From: Pseudomonadota bacterium
GTDB lineage: Bacteria; Myxococcota_A; Polyangia; GCA-2747355
DNA: 64,000 nucleotides
Direction: 5' to 3'
Assembly: GCA_016711215.1 (NCBI GenBank)
Contig: JADJTL010000004.1
Span: 62,001 to 126,000, forward strand
Of the stretch, positions 46,408 to 55,452 are shown in pieces. The translations under genes were made by a program, and so were the position numbers. How positions within the stretch are numbered: position 1 is the stretch's first letter; each line of letters begins with the position of its first letter. The notes beneath the pieces were generated by a model. The model saw only the letters and a list, made by a program, of their open reading frames with translations, made no database searches and was not told where the DNA came from.

Positions 46408-48362
46408 GACTCGACTCCCTCAGGCCCGGTGCTCACGCTCTTGACGGTCGCGCCGAAGCGCGCAACGAGCGCCCGCGTGGCTGGATGATCGATGGCTTCG
46501 TCGGTCAGGCGTCGCGCTCGCTCGCGCGCTTCCTGCTCCTGCACCTCGACCGCCGACTGCTGCGCGAGCTGCGGCGACCCCTGCTCCTCGGGCCGCAACG
46601 CACGGACCCGCAACTCGACCTCGTAGCCGAGCTTGGCCGCACAGAGGCCGGCAAACGAGCTGCAGCGTTCGCGCTTCTCCGCGCGCTGCAGCTCGAAGGA
46701 ACCCGCGGGGTAGCCGAGCTCGATCCGGCGTTCGTGCCAGCCCAGCAGGCGCCCGCAGGAGAACACCCCGACGGCCGGTCCGTCGAGCTGCCGCAGCAAG
46801 GCGCGCCAGCGCTCGAGCGGTGGAGCGACCAACCAGGCCGGCGGCTCGTCGCCGGCGGAGTCCTGCTCTGACGGCCCCTCCGCTTCCTCCCCCGCCGATC
46901 CGGCGCCGCCTGCCGGAGGCGCGGCAGCGCTCGGAGCGGGGGAGGCCTCCGCGGCGACGGTGCTCGCCTCCTCGATCGTCCGCGGTCTCGTCGGCACCCT
47001 GGCCGTCGACGCCGACGCGCCGACCGGGTCGGGCTCGGCTGCGGACGGCGCGGCGGCTCGGCGCTTGGGCGCGGGGCGCGCGCCCGCAGAGCTCGGTCGG
47101 CCCCCGGCGCCACCCGACGGGGCGGGAGCCGCCGCTGCGCCCGCGGCGCCGAGCCGACGCTCCATCGCCTCGAGGCGCTCCACGAGCTCCCCCAGCGGCA
47201 GCATCGGCACGGCCTCAGCCATCTCGATCAGCGCCATCTCAAGCTGAAGCCGCGGAAAGGACGAGCGCGCGATCTGCTCGGCCGCGCGCACGCTTCGCTC
47301 GAAGAGCTGCTGGAGCTGCGGTGGCGCCACGGCGGCACCCTGCGCACGCAGCTCCGTTAGCTCGGCCTCCGTGGCCTCGACCAACGCGCCCGGATCGGCG
47401 CAGGTGCGCACGACGACCAGGTCTCGCAGGTGACCGACGAAGTCCTGGGCGGCCCGCGCCAAATCATGGCCGTCGGCGAACAGGCGATCGACCACCGAGA
47501 GCGCCGCGGCGGCGTCACGCGCCAACAACGCCGCGGAGAGCGTGAAGAGCACGCGGCGATCGGCCACACCGAGGACCTCGGCGACGAGCGCTGCATCGAT
47601 GCGGTCGCGGCCCGCGGCATAGGCGATTACTTGGTCGAGCAGGCTGAGCGCGTCGCGCACGCCACCTTCGGCAGCGCGGGCGATCAGCCCCAAGGCGCCA
47701 GGATCGCCGACGAGCTGCTCCTGGGTCAGCAGGTGCTGCAGGTGCTCGACGAGCAGCGCCGTCGGCACGCGCTTGAAATCGAAGCGCTGGCAACGCGAGA
47801 GAATCGTCGCGGGGATCTTATGCGGCTCGGTGGTGGCAAAGACGAAGACGACGTGCGGAGGAGGTTCCTCGAGCGTCTTGAGCAGCGCGTTGAAGGCGCT
47901 GGTCGAGAGCATGTGGACCTCGTCGATGATGTAGATCTTGTGGCGCGAATGGGCCGGCAGGTAGCGCACGGCCTCGCGCAGCTCACGCACATCATCGACA
48001 CCCGTGTGGCTCGCGCCATCGATCTCGATCACATCGACGGCGAAGCGTGCCTCCTGCTCCGGATCGGCGCTGGCGGGCGGATCCGGGGTCGGCCCACCGG
48101 GCTGATTCAATGCCCGGGCGAGGATTCGCGCCACGGTGGTCTTGCCGACGCCGCGCGAGCCGGTGAAGAGGTAGGCGTGATGGACCCGCCCGACACGGAT
48201 CGCGTTCTGCAGGGTGCGGGTGACGTGCTGCTGCCCGATCACCTGCTCAAAGCGCGTGGGACGATGGCGCCGCGCCAGCACGACGTAACCGCCGCCCGAG
48301 GCGGACACAGACTCCTGCGCTGGCTTTGCCTCTGCCATGGCCTCTGACTTGTCGTCTGTCAC
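46404..48362 (-). CDS. dnaX: DNA polymerase III gamma/tau subunit, zinc-module Cys missing
   Basis: 652 residues. The AAA+ core has Walker A GSRGVGKT (68-75), Walker B IIDEVHM (146-151) and ILSRCQRF. The loader domain, an Ala/Pro/Ser linker and a tau-type C-terminal domain follow. The zinc-binding module normally placed between Walker A and B, with its CxxC-type cysteines, is replaced by PGGPTPDPPASADPEQEAR (about 88-106) without cysteine. It loads the sliding clamp and links the replisome. The start follows the SRP RNA gene by about 120 bp. Confidence 0.96.
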   Translation of the reverse strand: MTDDKSEAMAEAKPAQESVSASGGGYVVLARRHRPTRFEQVIGQQHVTRTLQNAIRVGRVHHAYLFTGSRGVGKTTVARILARALNQPGGPTPDPPASADPEQEARFAVDVIEIDGASHTGVDDVRELREAVRYLPAHSRHKIYIIDEVHMLSTSAFNALLKTLEEPPPHVVFVFATTEPHKIPATILSRCQRFDFKRVPTALLVEHLQHLLTQEQLVGDPGALGLIARAAEGGVRDALSLLDQVIAYAAGRDRIDAALVAEVLGVADRRVLFTLSAALLARDAAAALSVVDRLFADGHDLARAAQDFVGHLRDLVVVRTCADPGALVEATEAELTELRAQGAAVAPPQLQQLFERSVRAAEQIARSSFPRLQLEMALIEMAEAVPMLPLGELVERLEAMERRLGAAGAAAAPAPSGGAGGRPSSAGARPAPKRRAAAPSAAEPDPVGASASTARVPTRPRTIEEASTVAAEASPAPSAAAPPAGGAGSAGEEAEGPSEQDSAGDEPPAWLVAPPLERWRALLRQLDGPAVGVFSCGRLLGWHERRIELGYPAGSFELQRAEKRERCSSFAGLCAAKLGYEVELRVRALRPEEQGSPQLAQQSAVEVQEQEARERARRLTDEAIDHPATRALVARFGATVKSVSTGPEGVES

Positions 48363-48480
48363 CCTCCGCGCGTGAGGCTCCGCGCGTCAGGCTCGGAGGT
48401 CAGGTCGGCAGAGGTGAGATCATCGACGTGGAAAAACCGCGGCCCCGCACCGCGCTCGCGAAACCCCGCACGATGCTCGA

Positions 48481-48572
48481 AAAAAAAGCGGCTCCGGGTA
48501 CCCGGGCGACCCACTACCGTTGCTCCCTTCCGGGCCTGGCGGGGTTCACAGGTCTTCCGTCACCCGGAGCCA
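48481..48572 (-). ncRNA. ffs: Signal recognition particle RNA (4.5S type)
   Basis: On the minus strand the helix-8 core GCCAGGCCCGGAAGGGAGCAACGG, conserved in bacterial SRP RNA, sits in the centre of a long hairpin whose ends pair (GGCTCCGGGT with ACCCGGAGCC). Eight T follow as the terminator (48480-48487 on the plus strand as A). The RNA binds Ffh to target secretory proteins. Location just upstream of dnaX is common. Confidence 0.95.
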
Positions 48573-48678
48573 CAAGACACTCACGCGTTACGCACACTCA
48601 CGCTTTACGCGGCGCGTCACGCGTCATCATCGAATGCGCCGTACAAACCACACCGAGCCGCAGGCCACCCGATGCCGG

Positions 48679-48763
48679 CGGAGAGAGAGGGATTCGAACC
48701 CTCGGTACCTTGCGGTACACACGATTTCCAGTCGTGCACCTTCGACCACTCGGCCATCTCTCC
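48679..48763 (-). tRNA. tRNA-Ser (GGA anticodon)
   Basis: 85-nt class II tRNA with a long variable arm, acceptor GGAGAGA/TCTCTCC, anticodon loop CTGGAAA giving GGA, T-loop TTCGAAT and discriminator G. Confidence 0.97.
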
Positions 48764-48821
48764 AGCGACCGCTCCAGCGACGTCGCCCACTCACGCAGCG
48801 CTGAACCAGATCTCGTCTTCG

Positions 48822-48907
48822 CGGAGAGAGAGGGATTCGAACCCCCGGTACGGAAACCGTACACCTGATTTCGAGTCAGGCGCCTTCGACCTCTCGGCCA
48901 TCTCTCC
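48822..48907 (-). tRNA. tRNA-Ser (CGA anticodon)
   Basis: 86-nt class II tRNA with acceptor GGAGAGA/TCTCTCC, anticodon loop CTCGAAA giving CGA, and discriminator G. It shares acceptor and T-arm with the GGA gene, as if duplicated. Confidence 0.97.
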
Positions 48908-49068
48908 CGGGCCGCGCAGCCCCTCGGCCGTGCGAAGTCGGCGCAGCATAGTGGGTCGCCCCCCGCACGTCAACGCCATCGGCGAGCCAATTGCAGCGGG
49001 CCAAGTCGACCTTCAGCGCTGCTGTCTGCCTCATGTCGTCCTGGTCGCCGCGACGCGACCTGGCGCGC

Positions 49069-49875
49069 TCAGAGGCTGTGAATCGCCTGCGCGCGACTAC
49101 GCCAGGTGGCGCCACCGATCTGCGCCCGCAGCAGGGCCCTGGCGCCGCCCGAAGCGCCGGCCAAGCTGTTGTCGGCGGGCTGTTGGTCGACGAAGAGCGC
49201 CGACAACAAGCCGGGTGCCGAGCCGTCCACCGTGGTGGGGTCCGACTCTGCACGCTCGCCCCAAGGCCCGGCGGACGGGCGGTGAGGAAGCGCGCGGCGC
49301 GCGGACGCGCCACCGATAGCAATTTGGGCATCGATTCCACCGTCGATTCCACCGTCGAGTGGGCGGCGCAGGTGCCGCAGCAGGCAGCCTGGCAACCCAC
49401 AGCTCGGCGGAAGCCCGGTCACGCCCGCCATCGCGGCCCGCAGCAGGGGGTCGCCCGTCGGCAGCAGCGGCGGGAGGACCGGCGCGGGCGGGGCCGCATC
49501 CAGCGGTCGTTGCTCCGGGGCGCCCTCGAGACGGCCCTCGTCCCAGGGGCGCAGCGAGGGCATCAGGTGCCGAGAAGGGAGTGCCACCAAGACCGGCTGC
49601 CCGGACCGGGCCCGCTCGGCCGACACCGCCGACGGAGCGCTGGAGGCGTGGCGCCGCAGGGGTCGCCAGCCCCGCATGCCCCGTGACAGCAGCGCGTACC
49701 AGGGCGATCGGGGCGCTTCGGCGAGGGCGCTCGGCATGGTCAGCGAGCGCCACTCCACCCTCGGCACGAAGGCCGGTCGCAGCGCGGTCGATCGCAGGCC
49801 GACGGCGGTCAGGAGCGCCATACCGAGCAGAAGGATCAGCGATCTCGCAAGCGTGACGATAGTGCAGTAGGCCAT
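49069..49875 (-). CDS. Hypothetical exported or membrane-anchored protein
   Basis: 268 residues from ATG 49873-49875 preceded by GAGGAA. One N-terminal hydrophobic helix (LARSLILLLGMALLTAVGL), then an Arg/Pro/Ala-rich mostly disordered region including DGGIDGGID from two 12-bp DNA units, and a short C-terminal stretch (GLLSALFVDQQPADNSL). No family recognised. Composition is typical of the host and the frame is the longest plausible one, but it may be only partly real. Confidence 0.5.
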   Translation of the reverse strand: MAYCTIVTLARSLILLLGMALLTAVGLRSTALRPAFVPRVEWRSLTMPSALAEAPRSPWYALLSRGMRGWRPLRRHASSAPSAVSAERARSGQPVLVALPSRHLMPSLRPWDEGRLEGAPEQRPLDAAPPAPVLPPLLPTGDPLLRAAMAGVTGLPPSCGLPGCLLRHLRRPLDGGIDGGIDAQIAIGGASARRALPHRPSAGPWGERAESDPTTVDGSAPGLLSALFVDQQPADNSLAGASGGARALLRAQIGGATWRSRAQAIHSL

Positions 49876-50070
49876 GCCGAATTCCTCGATTGGGCCTCGG
49901 CAATAGCAATCGGCGAGCCAAGCTGGCCCTTGGGACTTTTTCCATTGATTAAAAGAGCATAGGCGGTCTCTTCGATCGCCGGGAAGCTCCAGACGCCGCC
50001 TCGCGCAATTGCGCCTACCACCCGGCGCCCGCGCCCGGGGCCTGGCCTGCCACCGATCGCGCGCGCCCCG

Positions 50071-50547
50071 CTAGCCTTCCTTCTTGGCGCGCAGCTGCGC
50101 GAAGAAGGCCGACAGCCGCTGCCCGCAGCGCTCCGCCAGCACGCCGGAGACGATCTCGACGCGATGGTTGAGCCGCGCATCGGAGCAGAGCGAAAAGAGG
50201 GTTCGCACCGCCCCCGCCTTGGGGTCGGCACAGCCGTAGACCAGGCGACCGACGCGAGCGTTGACCAGTGCCCCCGCGCACATCGGGCAGGGCTCGAGGG
50301 TGACATAGAGCGAGGTGCCGGCCAGCCGCCAGTCGCCGCGCCGGCGGGCGGCCTCACGCAGCACCAGGACCTCTGCGTGGGCGGTCGGGTCTCGGTCGCA
50401 TTGGCGCCGGTTATGCCCCGCGGCGAGGACCTCGCCGGCGGCGTCGACCACCACCGCCCCGACGGGCACCTCCCCCAGGGCCCCGGCCCGATCCGCCTCG
50501 AGCAGGGCCAACGCCATGTATTCACCGTCGGTCATCCTGTCGGTCAT
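50071..50547 (-). CDS. tadA: tRNA-specific adenosine deaminase
   Basis: 158 residues from ATG 50545-50547 with GGAGG upstream. The cytidine-deaminase zinc site is complete: TAHAEVLVLREAA with catalytic Glu, and LEPCPMCAGALV with both Cys. VPVGAVVVDAAGEVLAAGHN is also typical. TadA converts A34 to inosine in tRNA-Arg(ACG). The open frame continues upstream as an Arg/Gly-rich run without similarity. Confidence 0.95.
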   Translation of the reverse strand: MTDRMTDGEYMALALLEADRAGALGEVPVGAVVVDAAGEVLAAGHNRRQCDRDPTAHAEVLVLREAARRRGDWRLAGTSLYVTLEPCPMCAGALVNARVGRLVYGCADPKAGAVRTLFSLCSDARLNHRVEIVSGVLAERCGQRLSAFFAQLRAKKEG

Positions 50548-51311
50548 CGCGCCTCCGGTCCCAGGCTCTTCTCTCCCACGACCTCCGCCTCGACGGCCAC
50601 TTCCGACCGATGAAATGCCCCTGAGGGCCGGCGGCCCCGGCACTGTGGGGCTTGCAGACCCCGCCCGACGGCGCCGCCCGCAGGGGATCCTTAGTTGTGT
50701 GGTGTCGCGGATCTTCCCCTCAAAGCGCGGCCGGCAGGCGGTCCGGATCCCGGTCGTTCTCCGACCGCCTTTCGCAAAATCAGAGAATCGCCCCCACTTG
50801 CTCGCCCGTAGTGCACCCGCCGCTGGGCGAGCCCCTCGAGTTAGCGCGCTGCAAGAGGCTACTGCGACGAAGGCGCCGGGACTCCAGGGCGTCGCCGAAG
50901 CTGCGCATTAATTATCAATGAAAGCAATACTCTGCAGATCTCGATTGGAGGACGAGGGGGAGGATTTCAACGCAATGGGGCCCTCGCTCAGGCGGCGGTG
51001 GCCGAGCAGGCAGCCCCGAAAGGGACCCCCGAGAGGCGTGGCACGGTATGTGCTCTAGGGTGATGCACTGTGGAAATGACGCACACATCGTCGATGGCTT
51101 TCGTGTCGCGCGACTGTGCGTTGATCTGTTTTTCAGGGTGCGCATCAAATCCCACCCAAGCTGTGACCCGAGCCAGCGCACCGGTTACCGGGTTCTCTCC
51201 AAGTTAACCCCCGACCGATCCCATCCCAACTCTGCCACCACCGGGGCCTCGCAATGCGGGGCCCCGCGTCGTTTCTGGGGTCCGCGGGCGGGCGCGGAAG
51301 CAGCCATTTCC
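50548..51311. other. Long intergenic region with an A/T-richer core
   Basis: About 760 bp with no ORF that I can support. The part from about 50900 to 51200 is visibly less GC-rich than its surroundings (for example TTAATTATCAATGAAAG near 50908). A GC-rich inverted repeat (GGGGCC ... GGCCCC) lies at about 51243-51265, without a T-run. An unrecognised RNA gene or a decayed element is possible. Confidence 0.5.
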
Positions 51312-52769
51312 TCAGGCCGGCCACTCCACCGTTTGGTCGGCGAGCAGGGCGCCACCGGCGATCCGCTGCGGACGCCCGCTGCGATTGCGCAGCACCACCC
51401 GACCACGCAACTCGATGTCGGGCCCGAAGTGCACGTCGCCCTCGATCTCCAGGCTGGCGCAACGAACCAGGCTCGGGGTCGAGCCGAAGCGCTGCTCGAG
51501 CTGGTCGACGCCCCGATAGTACGCCTCGTCGAGACGCACGATCACGGGCCCGAGCTCCGGATCGCGCGCCGGGTTGGGGCGCAATCCGCCGTCCTCGGGA
51601 TCGATGACGAAGGCGTCGGAGCGCACGACGAGCAGGTCATCGGTGGCCTTGACCGGCGCGAAGCGCTCACGCCCGACACGGATGGCTGCCGCCCGCTCGA
51701 AGCAGCCGACCGCCGCGCCCATTGCGGTCTCGAGCTGCACGATGTCCGCGCCGGCGACCTGCTTATGGTTCACGATCAGCGGCAGGTCGAGCGGCCCCGC
51801 CGCCAAGCGGCGCTGCAGCGCGGGTAGGTTCCACCAGACGCTGTTGGTGTTGAACAAGGGCGGCGACGCCGCGTCGTCGAAGGCCACGGCCTGCTCCGCG
51901 GGCAGCTGCGCTTGCTCGAGCAGTGCGAGACGCCCCCCCCGCCGCACGATCACCCCACCCTTGCGGTCGGCCGCGGTCTTCTCGGTCACCTCGAGGGCAA
52001 ACTCGATGCCCTCACGATCGAGGTAGCCCAGGAGGCTGGGGTCGACCGTCGCCGCCAGGTTGTCGACGTTGCTGACAAAGGCCCAGCGATAGCCGCAGGC
52101 CAAGAGCGCGTCGAGCAGTCCTCCCTCGCGCAGCGAGAGATAGCAGTCGCCATGACCGGCGGGCGCCCAGCTCGATTCCGACTCAGGCAGGCATGCCGCC
52201 TGCCCGCTCTGCCCGTCGAGGCGCGGATAGACCGGCTGCAGGAAGTCCCAGGGCAACCGATCGGGCTGCGTCGCGCCGGCCTGCTCGATCACCGGCAGAC
52301 TATCGGCGCGCGTGCGCTCGCTGTTGAGCAGCAGGAGCGCCGGACGTCCCCCTCGCGCGGTACGTCGCGACTCGACCTGTGCCAGGCTGAGCTCGAGAAA
52401 GGAGCGACCGCCGCGCACGGCGATCAGCGACTTGGCGCGATCGAGGTTCATCGTCGTGCCAAGGCCGCCATTGAGCTTGATACAGACCAGCGCGCCGAGC
52501 AGCGCGCGCCCACGTTGCTCGTTCGGTCCATCGCGCAGCGCGCGGTGGTCGACGACGTCACCGACCCCGACCGGCGCCACCTCGGACCAGCTCACTGTGC
52601 CGAGATCGCCCCCGCGGTAGCGCCGGTAGAGGCGACAGAAACCACCGATGGACGCCGGGCTGAGGCCCGCCGCGCGCATCAGCTCGACGAGGGCGGGTAG
52701 CTGGGGCCAGTCCCCCTGCCCCGGTATCGCGTCGCCCCGCTCTGGCATCGCGCCGCCGCGCTCTGGCAT
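51312..52769 (-). CDS. Eukaryotic-type UTP-glucose-1-phosphate uridylyltransferase
   Basis: 485 residues of the large UGPase family (PF01704), unlike bacterial GalU. The nucleotide loop is KLNGGLGTTM (family KLNGGLGTSMG), followed by FLELSLAQVE, LLLNSERTRADS, GHGDCYLSL, FVSNVDNLAA and a left-handed beta-helix end. It makes UDP-glucose from UTP and glucose-1-phosphate. The N-terminus carries MPERG repeats from a 21-bp DNA duplication near 52740-52781, so the true start may be a little downstream. PPi-type phosphofructokinase is adjacent. Confidence 0.9.
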   Translation of the reverse strand: MPERGGAMPERGDAIPGQGDWPQLPALVELMRAAGLSPASIGGFCRLYRRYRGGDLGTVSWSEVAPVGVGDVVDHRALRDGPNEQRGRALLGALVCIKLNGGLGTTMNLDRAKSLIAVRGGRSFLELSLAQVESRRTARGGRPALLLLNSERTRADSLPVIEQAGATQPDRLPWDFLQPVYPRLDGQSGQAACLPESESSWAPAGHGDCYLSLREGGLLDALLACGYRWAFVSNVDNLAATVDPSLLGYLDREGIEFALEVTEKTAADRKGGVIVRRGGRLALLEQAQLPAEQAVAFDDAASPPLFNTNSVWWNLPALQRRLAAGPLDLPLIVNHKQVAGADIVQLETAMGAAVGCFERAAAIRVGRERFAPVKATDDLLVVRSDAFVIDPEDGGLRPNPARDPELGPVIVRLDEAYYRGVDQLEQRFGSTPSLVRCASLEIEGDVHFGPDIELRGRVVLRNRSGRPQRIAGGALLADQTVEWPA

Positions 52770-52781
52770 CGCGCCGCCCCC
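52740..52781. repeat. 21-bp tandem duplication at the UGPase start
   Basis: Two 21-bp units (CTCTGGCATCGCGCCGCCGCG type) and a diverged neighbour to the left at about 52719-52739. On the minus strand they supply successive ATG codons (MPERG), making the UGPase start ambiguous. Confidence 0.8.
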
Positions 52782-52876
52782 TCGCCCGCTCCCCCGGCAG
52801 ACCCATCGAGCCGGTCGGACCGCCCCGACGGCGCGGCACTCCCCTCGGGAGACGCCCCAGCCGACCCGAGCCGCTG

Positions 52877-54160
52877 CTACCAGGGGCGCGCCTGCTCGCC
52901 GTAGCGCGCCTTGAAGGCCTCAGGCGCCAGCCCGCTGGCCGCCGCGAGCTGCAGCAGCGCCTCGCCCTCGAAGTCGTCGGGCCCCAGGCGCACCATGAAG
53001 CGGCGCGCGTTGGCGTAGGCGTTGGAATCGACGTCGACGCGACGCACGCGCATCTTGCCGGTCTGCGGGTCGAGCATGTCCTTGAGCCGCAGCGGCAGCA
53101 GGTCGGCCCCCTGCACGCAGATCAGCACGCCGGTGTTGCCGCTGAGCAGCGAGCGCACCGCGGCGCTGCCGAGGTCCTGCGTGTACTCGAGGTCGAAGGC
53201 CACCGGTGCCGCGCTGCGCAGCTCATAGCCGATGTTCTTGTCGACCGTCGTGACCTTATGCCCGAGCGCGGCCAGCTCGGTGCGCGCGAGCACGCTGATC
53301 AGGCGCCCGAAGGGCAGCTCGGCCAGCCGCACATGCCCGTGGTCGTCGCGCTCGACGTCCTTGAGCTGGCTGAGGTCCTGCTCATCGATGCACTCCGCCG
53401 CGCCCTCGGCGATGATCGCCACGCCGTGCATATGCCCCGCGGCCCTACGCTTGATCACCGCGCCCTCGAGGATGCGCGAGAGCTCGGCGAGTCGCACCTT
53501 GCGACCCCGGAACTCCTCCGGAATGATCGTCAGCGTCGAACCCGAGGCCTTGCCCATGCCCAAGGCGAGGTGCCCGGCGGTGCGACCCATCGCGACGACG
53601 AAGTACCAGCGCATCGTCGTCCGCGCGTCCTCAAGCAGGTTGCAGACCAGATCGACGCCGACCTGGCGCGCGGTCTGATAGCCGAAGGTGGGCAGGTCGC
53701 CCGGCAGGGGAAGATCGTTGTCGATCGTCTTGGGCACATGGGCGATCTCGATCTCCTTGCCCGTCGCGGCGTCGATCTTGCTGGCCGTCGAGGCCGTGTC
53801 GTCGCCACCGATGCTGATCAGGTAGTCGACCTCGAGCGCCCGCAGCGCGCGCACGGCGTTGCCCAGCTTTTCCTCGCTCTTGGAGGGATTCTCGCGCGAG
53901 GTGCCGAGCACCGAGCCGCCCTGCAGGTGGATGCGCGAGACCTCGTCGACCGTCAGCGGACGCACATGCGTCGTATCGCCTTGGGCCAGCCACTTGAAGC
54001 CCTCGAGCACGCCGAGCACTTGCAGGCCCGAGTTCGTCGCCTCGATCGTCGCCGAGCGAATGACGCCATTGATACCGGGCGCCGGGCCACCGCCGACGAC
54101 GATCGCGAGCTTCTTGCCCCGGTTTTCACTTCGCATCGGAGATGCTATGTCGATTGCCAT
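52877..54160 (-). CDS. 6-phosphofructokinase, PPi-dependent type
   Basis: 427 residues from ATG 54158-54160. GGGPAPGIN is the phosphate loop. The pair SIGGDDTAST and VPKTIDND has the Asp and Lys typical of PPi-dependent enzymes (ATP enzymes have GGDGS and PGTIDND). MGRTAGHLAL and IPEE follow. It interconverts fructose-6-phosphate and fructose-1,6-bisphosphate, using PPi or, if the residues mislead, ATP. It is 108 bp upstream of the UGPase on the same strand, with PPi linking the two reactions. Confidence 0.92.
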   Translation of the reverse strand: MAIDIASPMRSENRGKKLAIVVGGGPAPGINGVIRSATIEATNSGLQVLGVLEGFKWLAQGDTTHVRPLTVDEVSRIHLQGGSVLGTSRENPSKSEEKLGNAVRALRALEVDYLISIGGDDTASTASKIDAATGKEIEIAHVPKTIDNDLPLPGDLPTFGYQTARQVGVDLVCNLLEDARTTMRWYFVVAMGRTAGHLALGMGKASGSTLTIIPEEFRGRKVRLAELSRILEGAVIKRRAAGHMHGVAIIAEGAAECIDEQDLSQLKDVERDDHGHVRLAELPFGRLISVLARTELAALGHKVTTVDKNIGYELRSAAPVAFDLEYTQDLGSAAVRSLLSGNTGVLICVQGADLLPLRLKDMLDPQTGKMRVRRVDVDSNAYANARRFMVRLGPDDFEGEALLQLAAASGLAPEAFKARYGEQARPW

Positions 54161-54253
54161 ATCTACGAGCCTCCCGTTCAGGTGCGGGGACCATAGTCCC
54201 ACCGCGCCTGCAGTTCAAGCCGCCACGGCGGCACGGGAGCGCGGAGGCCTGCG

Positions 54254-54913
54254 ATGACCGAGCATGGCGGAATCATGGTCGAGACGGTGCCCAATGGGCC
54301 CTTCGTCGAGAACTGCTACCTGGTGGCCTGCGCCGCCACGCGCACGGCCCTGATCATCGATCCCGGCGACGAGCCCGAGCGGATCGCGGAGCGCGTCCGG
54401 GCGCTCGGATTTCAGGTCCAGCGCATCGTCGCCACCCACGCGCACATCGACCACGTCGGCGCGGTGGCGGCGCTGAAACGGGCGCTCGGCGTCCCCTTCA
54501 CCATCCACGCGGCCGAGCGCACCTGGCTCGATCAGCTCGCGCTGCAGGCGACCGTCTTCCGCCTGCCCGCGCCCGAGATCCCCCTCGTCGACGAGGAGCT
54601 CGTGCCGGGCGCGGCCCTGACCTTCGGTGAGCAGCAGGTCCAGGTGCTCGCCACCCCGGGCCACACGCCCGGAGGCTGCTCGCTCCACCTCGCGAGCGCG
54701 GGCGTGGTCTTTGTCGGCGATACCCTCTTCGCCGGATCGATCGGCCGAACCGACCTGCCGGGCGGCGACCTGCCGACGCTGATGCGTTCGCTGCGCCAGG
54801 CGCTGCTCACCCTCGACGACGAAACGGTGGTCTTCAGCGGCCACGGACCGACGACGACGATCGGCGCCGAGCGGCTGCACAACCCCTTCATCCGCGGCAG
54901 CGTCGGACGCTGA
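54254..54913 (+). CDS. MBL-fold metallo-hydrolase (glyoxalase II-like)
   Basis: 219 residues with the metal motif THAHIDHVGA, then ATPGHTPGGCSLHLAS, FVGDTLFAGSIGRTDLPGG and FSGHGPTTTIG. The layout matches small GloB-like hydrolases (YcbL type) that cleave thioesters such as S-lactoylglutathione. Cytoplasmic. It diverges from the phosphofructokinase. Confidence 0.92.
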   Translation: MTEHGGIMVETVPNGPFVENCYLVACAATRTALIIDPGDEPERIAERVRALGFQVQRIVATHAHIDHVGAVAALKRALGVPFTIHAAERTWLDQLALQATVFRLPAPEIPLVDEELVPGAALTFGEQQVQVLATPGHTPGGCSLHLASAGVVFVGDTLFAGSIGRTDLPGGDLPTLMRSLRQALLTLDDETVVFSGHGPTTTIGAERLHNPFIRGSVGR

Positions 54914-55039
54914 TCGAGGCTGGGCGCGCGGGCGCTGGCCCGTCTAACGACCTCCGGCGCCACCGTGGCATTGGCCAGACCGCGCACCGCTGCCGTCCCA
55001 AGCGCTGGCCGCGCCGACCGCGGCTCTGCGGGGCTCTGC

Positions 55040-55441
55040 TCAGTCGTCGGCCGTCGCCGGACCGCGCTGGCGCTTGAGAGCGCCGCGGCGCCGTTTGGCG
55101 ACGACCATCTCGCGACGAACGCCCGGCGGCGGCCGCCGGCGCCGGCGCCGCTCCCGTTCGGCTGCCGCGCGCCGGGCGGCGGCCGCGGCCGCGCGTTGCG
55201 CCTCGACCCGAGCGATCAGCTGTTCGCGGGCGGCGATGCGGTTCTGTAGCTGAGAGCGTTCGCTCTCGGCGCGCGTCTCGAGGCCGCTCGGGCCGTGCAC
55301 GAGCTGCACCGCGCTGGCCGTGCGGTTGACATGCTGGCCACCCGGTCCGCTGGCGCGGACGAAGCGCTCGACGAGATCCTCGGCCCGCAGGCCGAGCTCA
55401 GCCAGGCGCTGGTCGAGCTGCTGCAGTCGCGTCATGGTCAT
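55040..55441 (-). CDS. Release-factor-like peptidyl-tRNA hydrolase domain protein (GGQ)
   Basis: 133 residues from ATG 55439-55441. A class I release factor catalytic domain with GPGGQHVNRTASAVQL and THGP-like core, then a strongly basic C-terminal tail (RRRRRPPPGVR). Such small GGQ proteins (ArfB-type or RF1-like) rescue stalled ribosomes. The basic tail fits ribosome binding. It starts 11 bp after the PMT gene on the same strand. Confidence 0.88.
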   Translation of the reverse strand: MTMTRLQQLDQRLAELGLRAEDLVERFVRASGPGGQHVNRTASAVQLVHGPSGLETRAESERSQLQNRIAAREQLIARVEAQRAAAAAARRAAAERERRRRRRPPPGVRREMVVAKRRRGALKRQRGPATADD

Positions 55442-55452
55442 GCCGAAGCGAC

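Noticed and set aside
50548..51311. tmRNA or RNase P RNA
   Set aside because: I looked for the conserved cores (tRNA-like ends and the RNase P GAGGAAAGTCC region) and did not find them.
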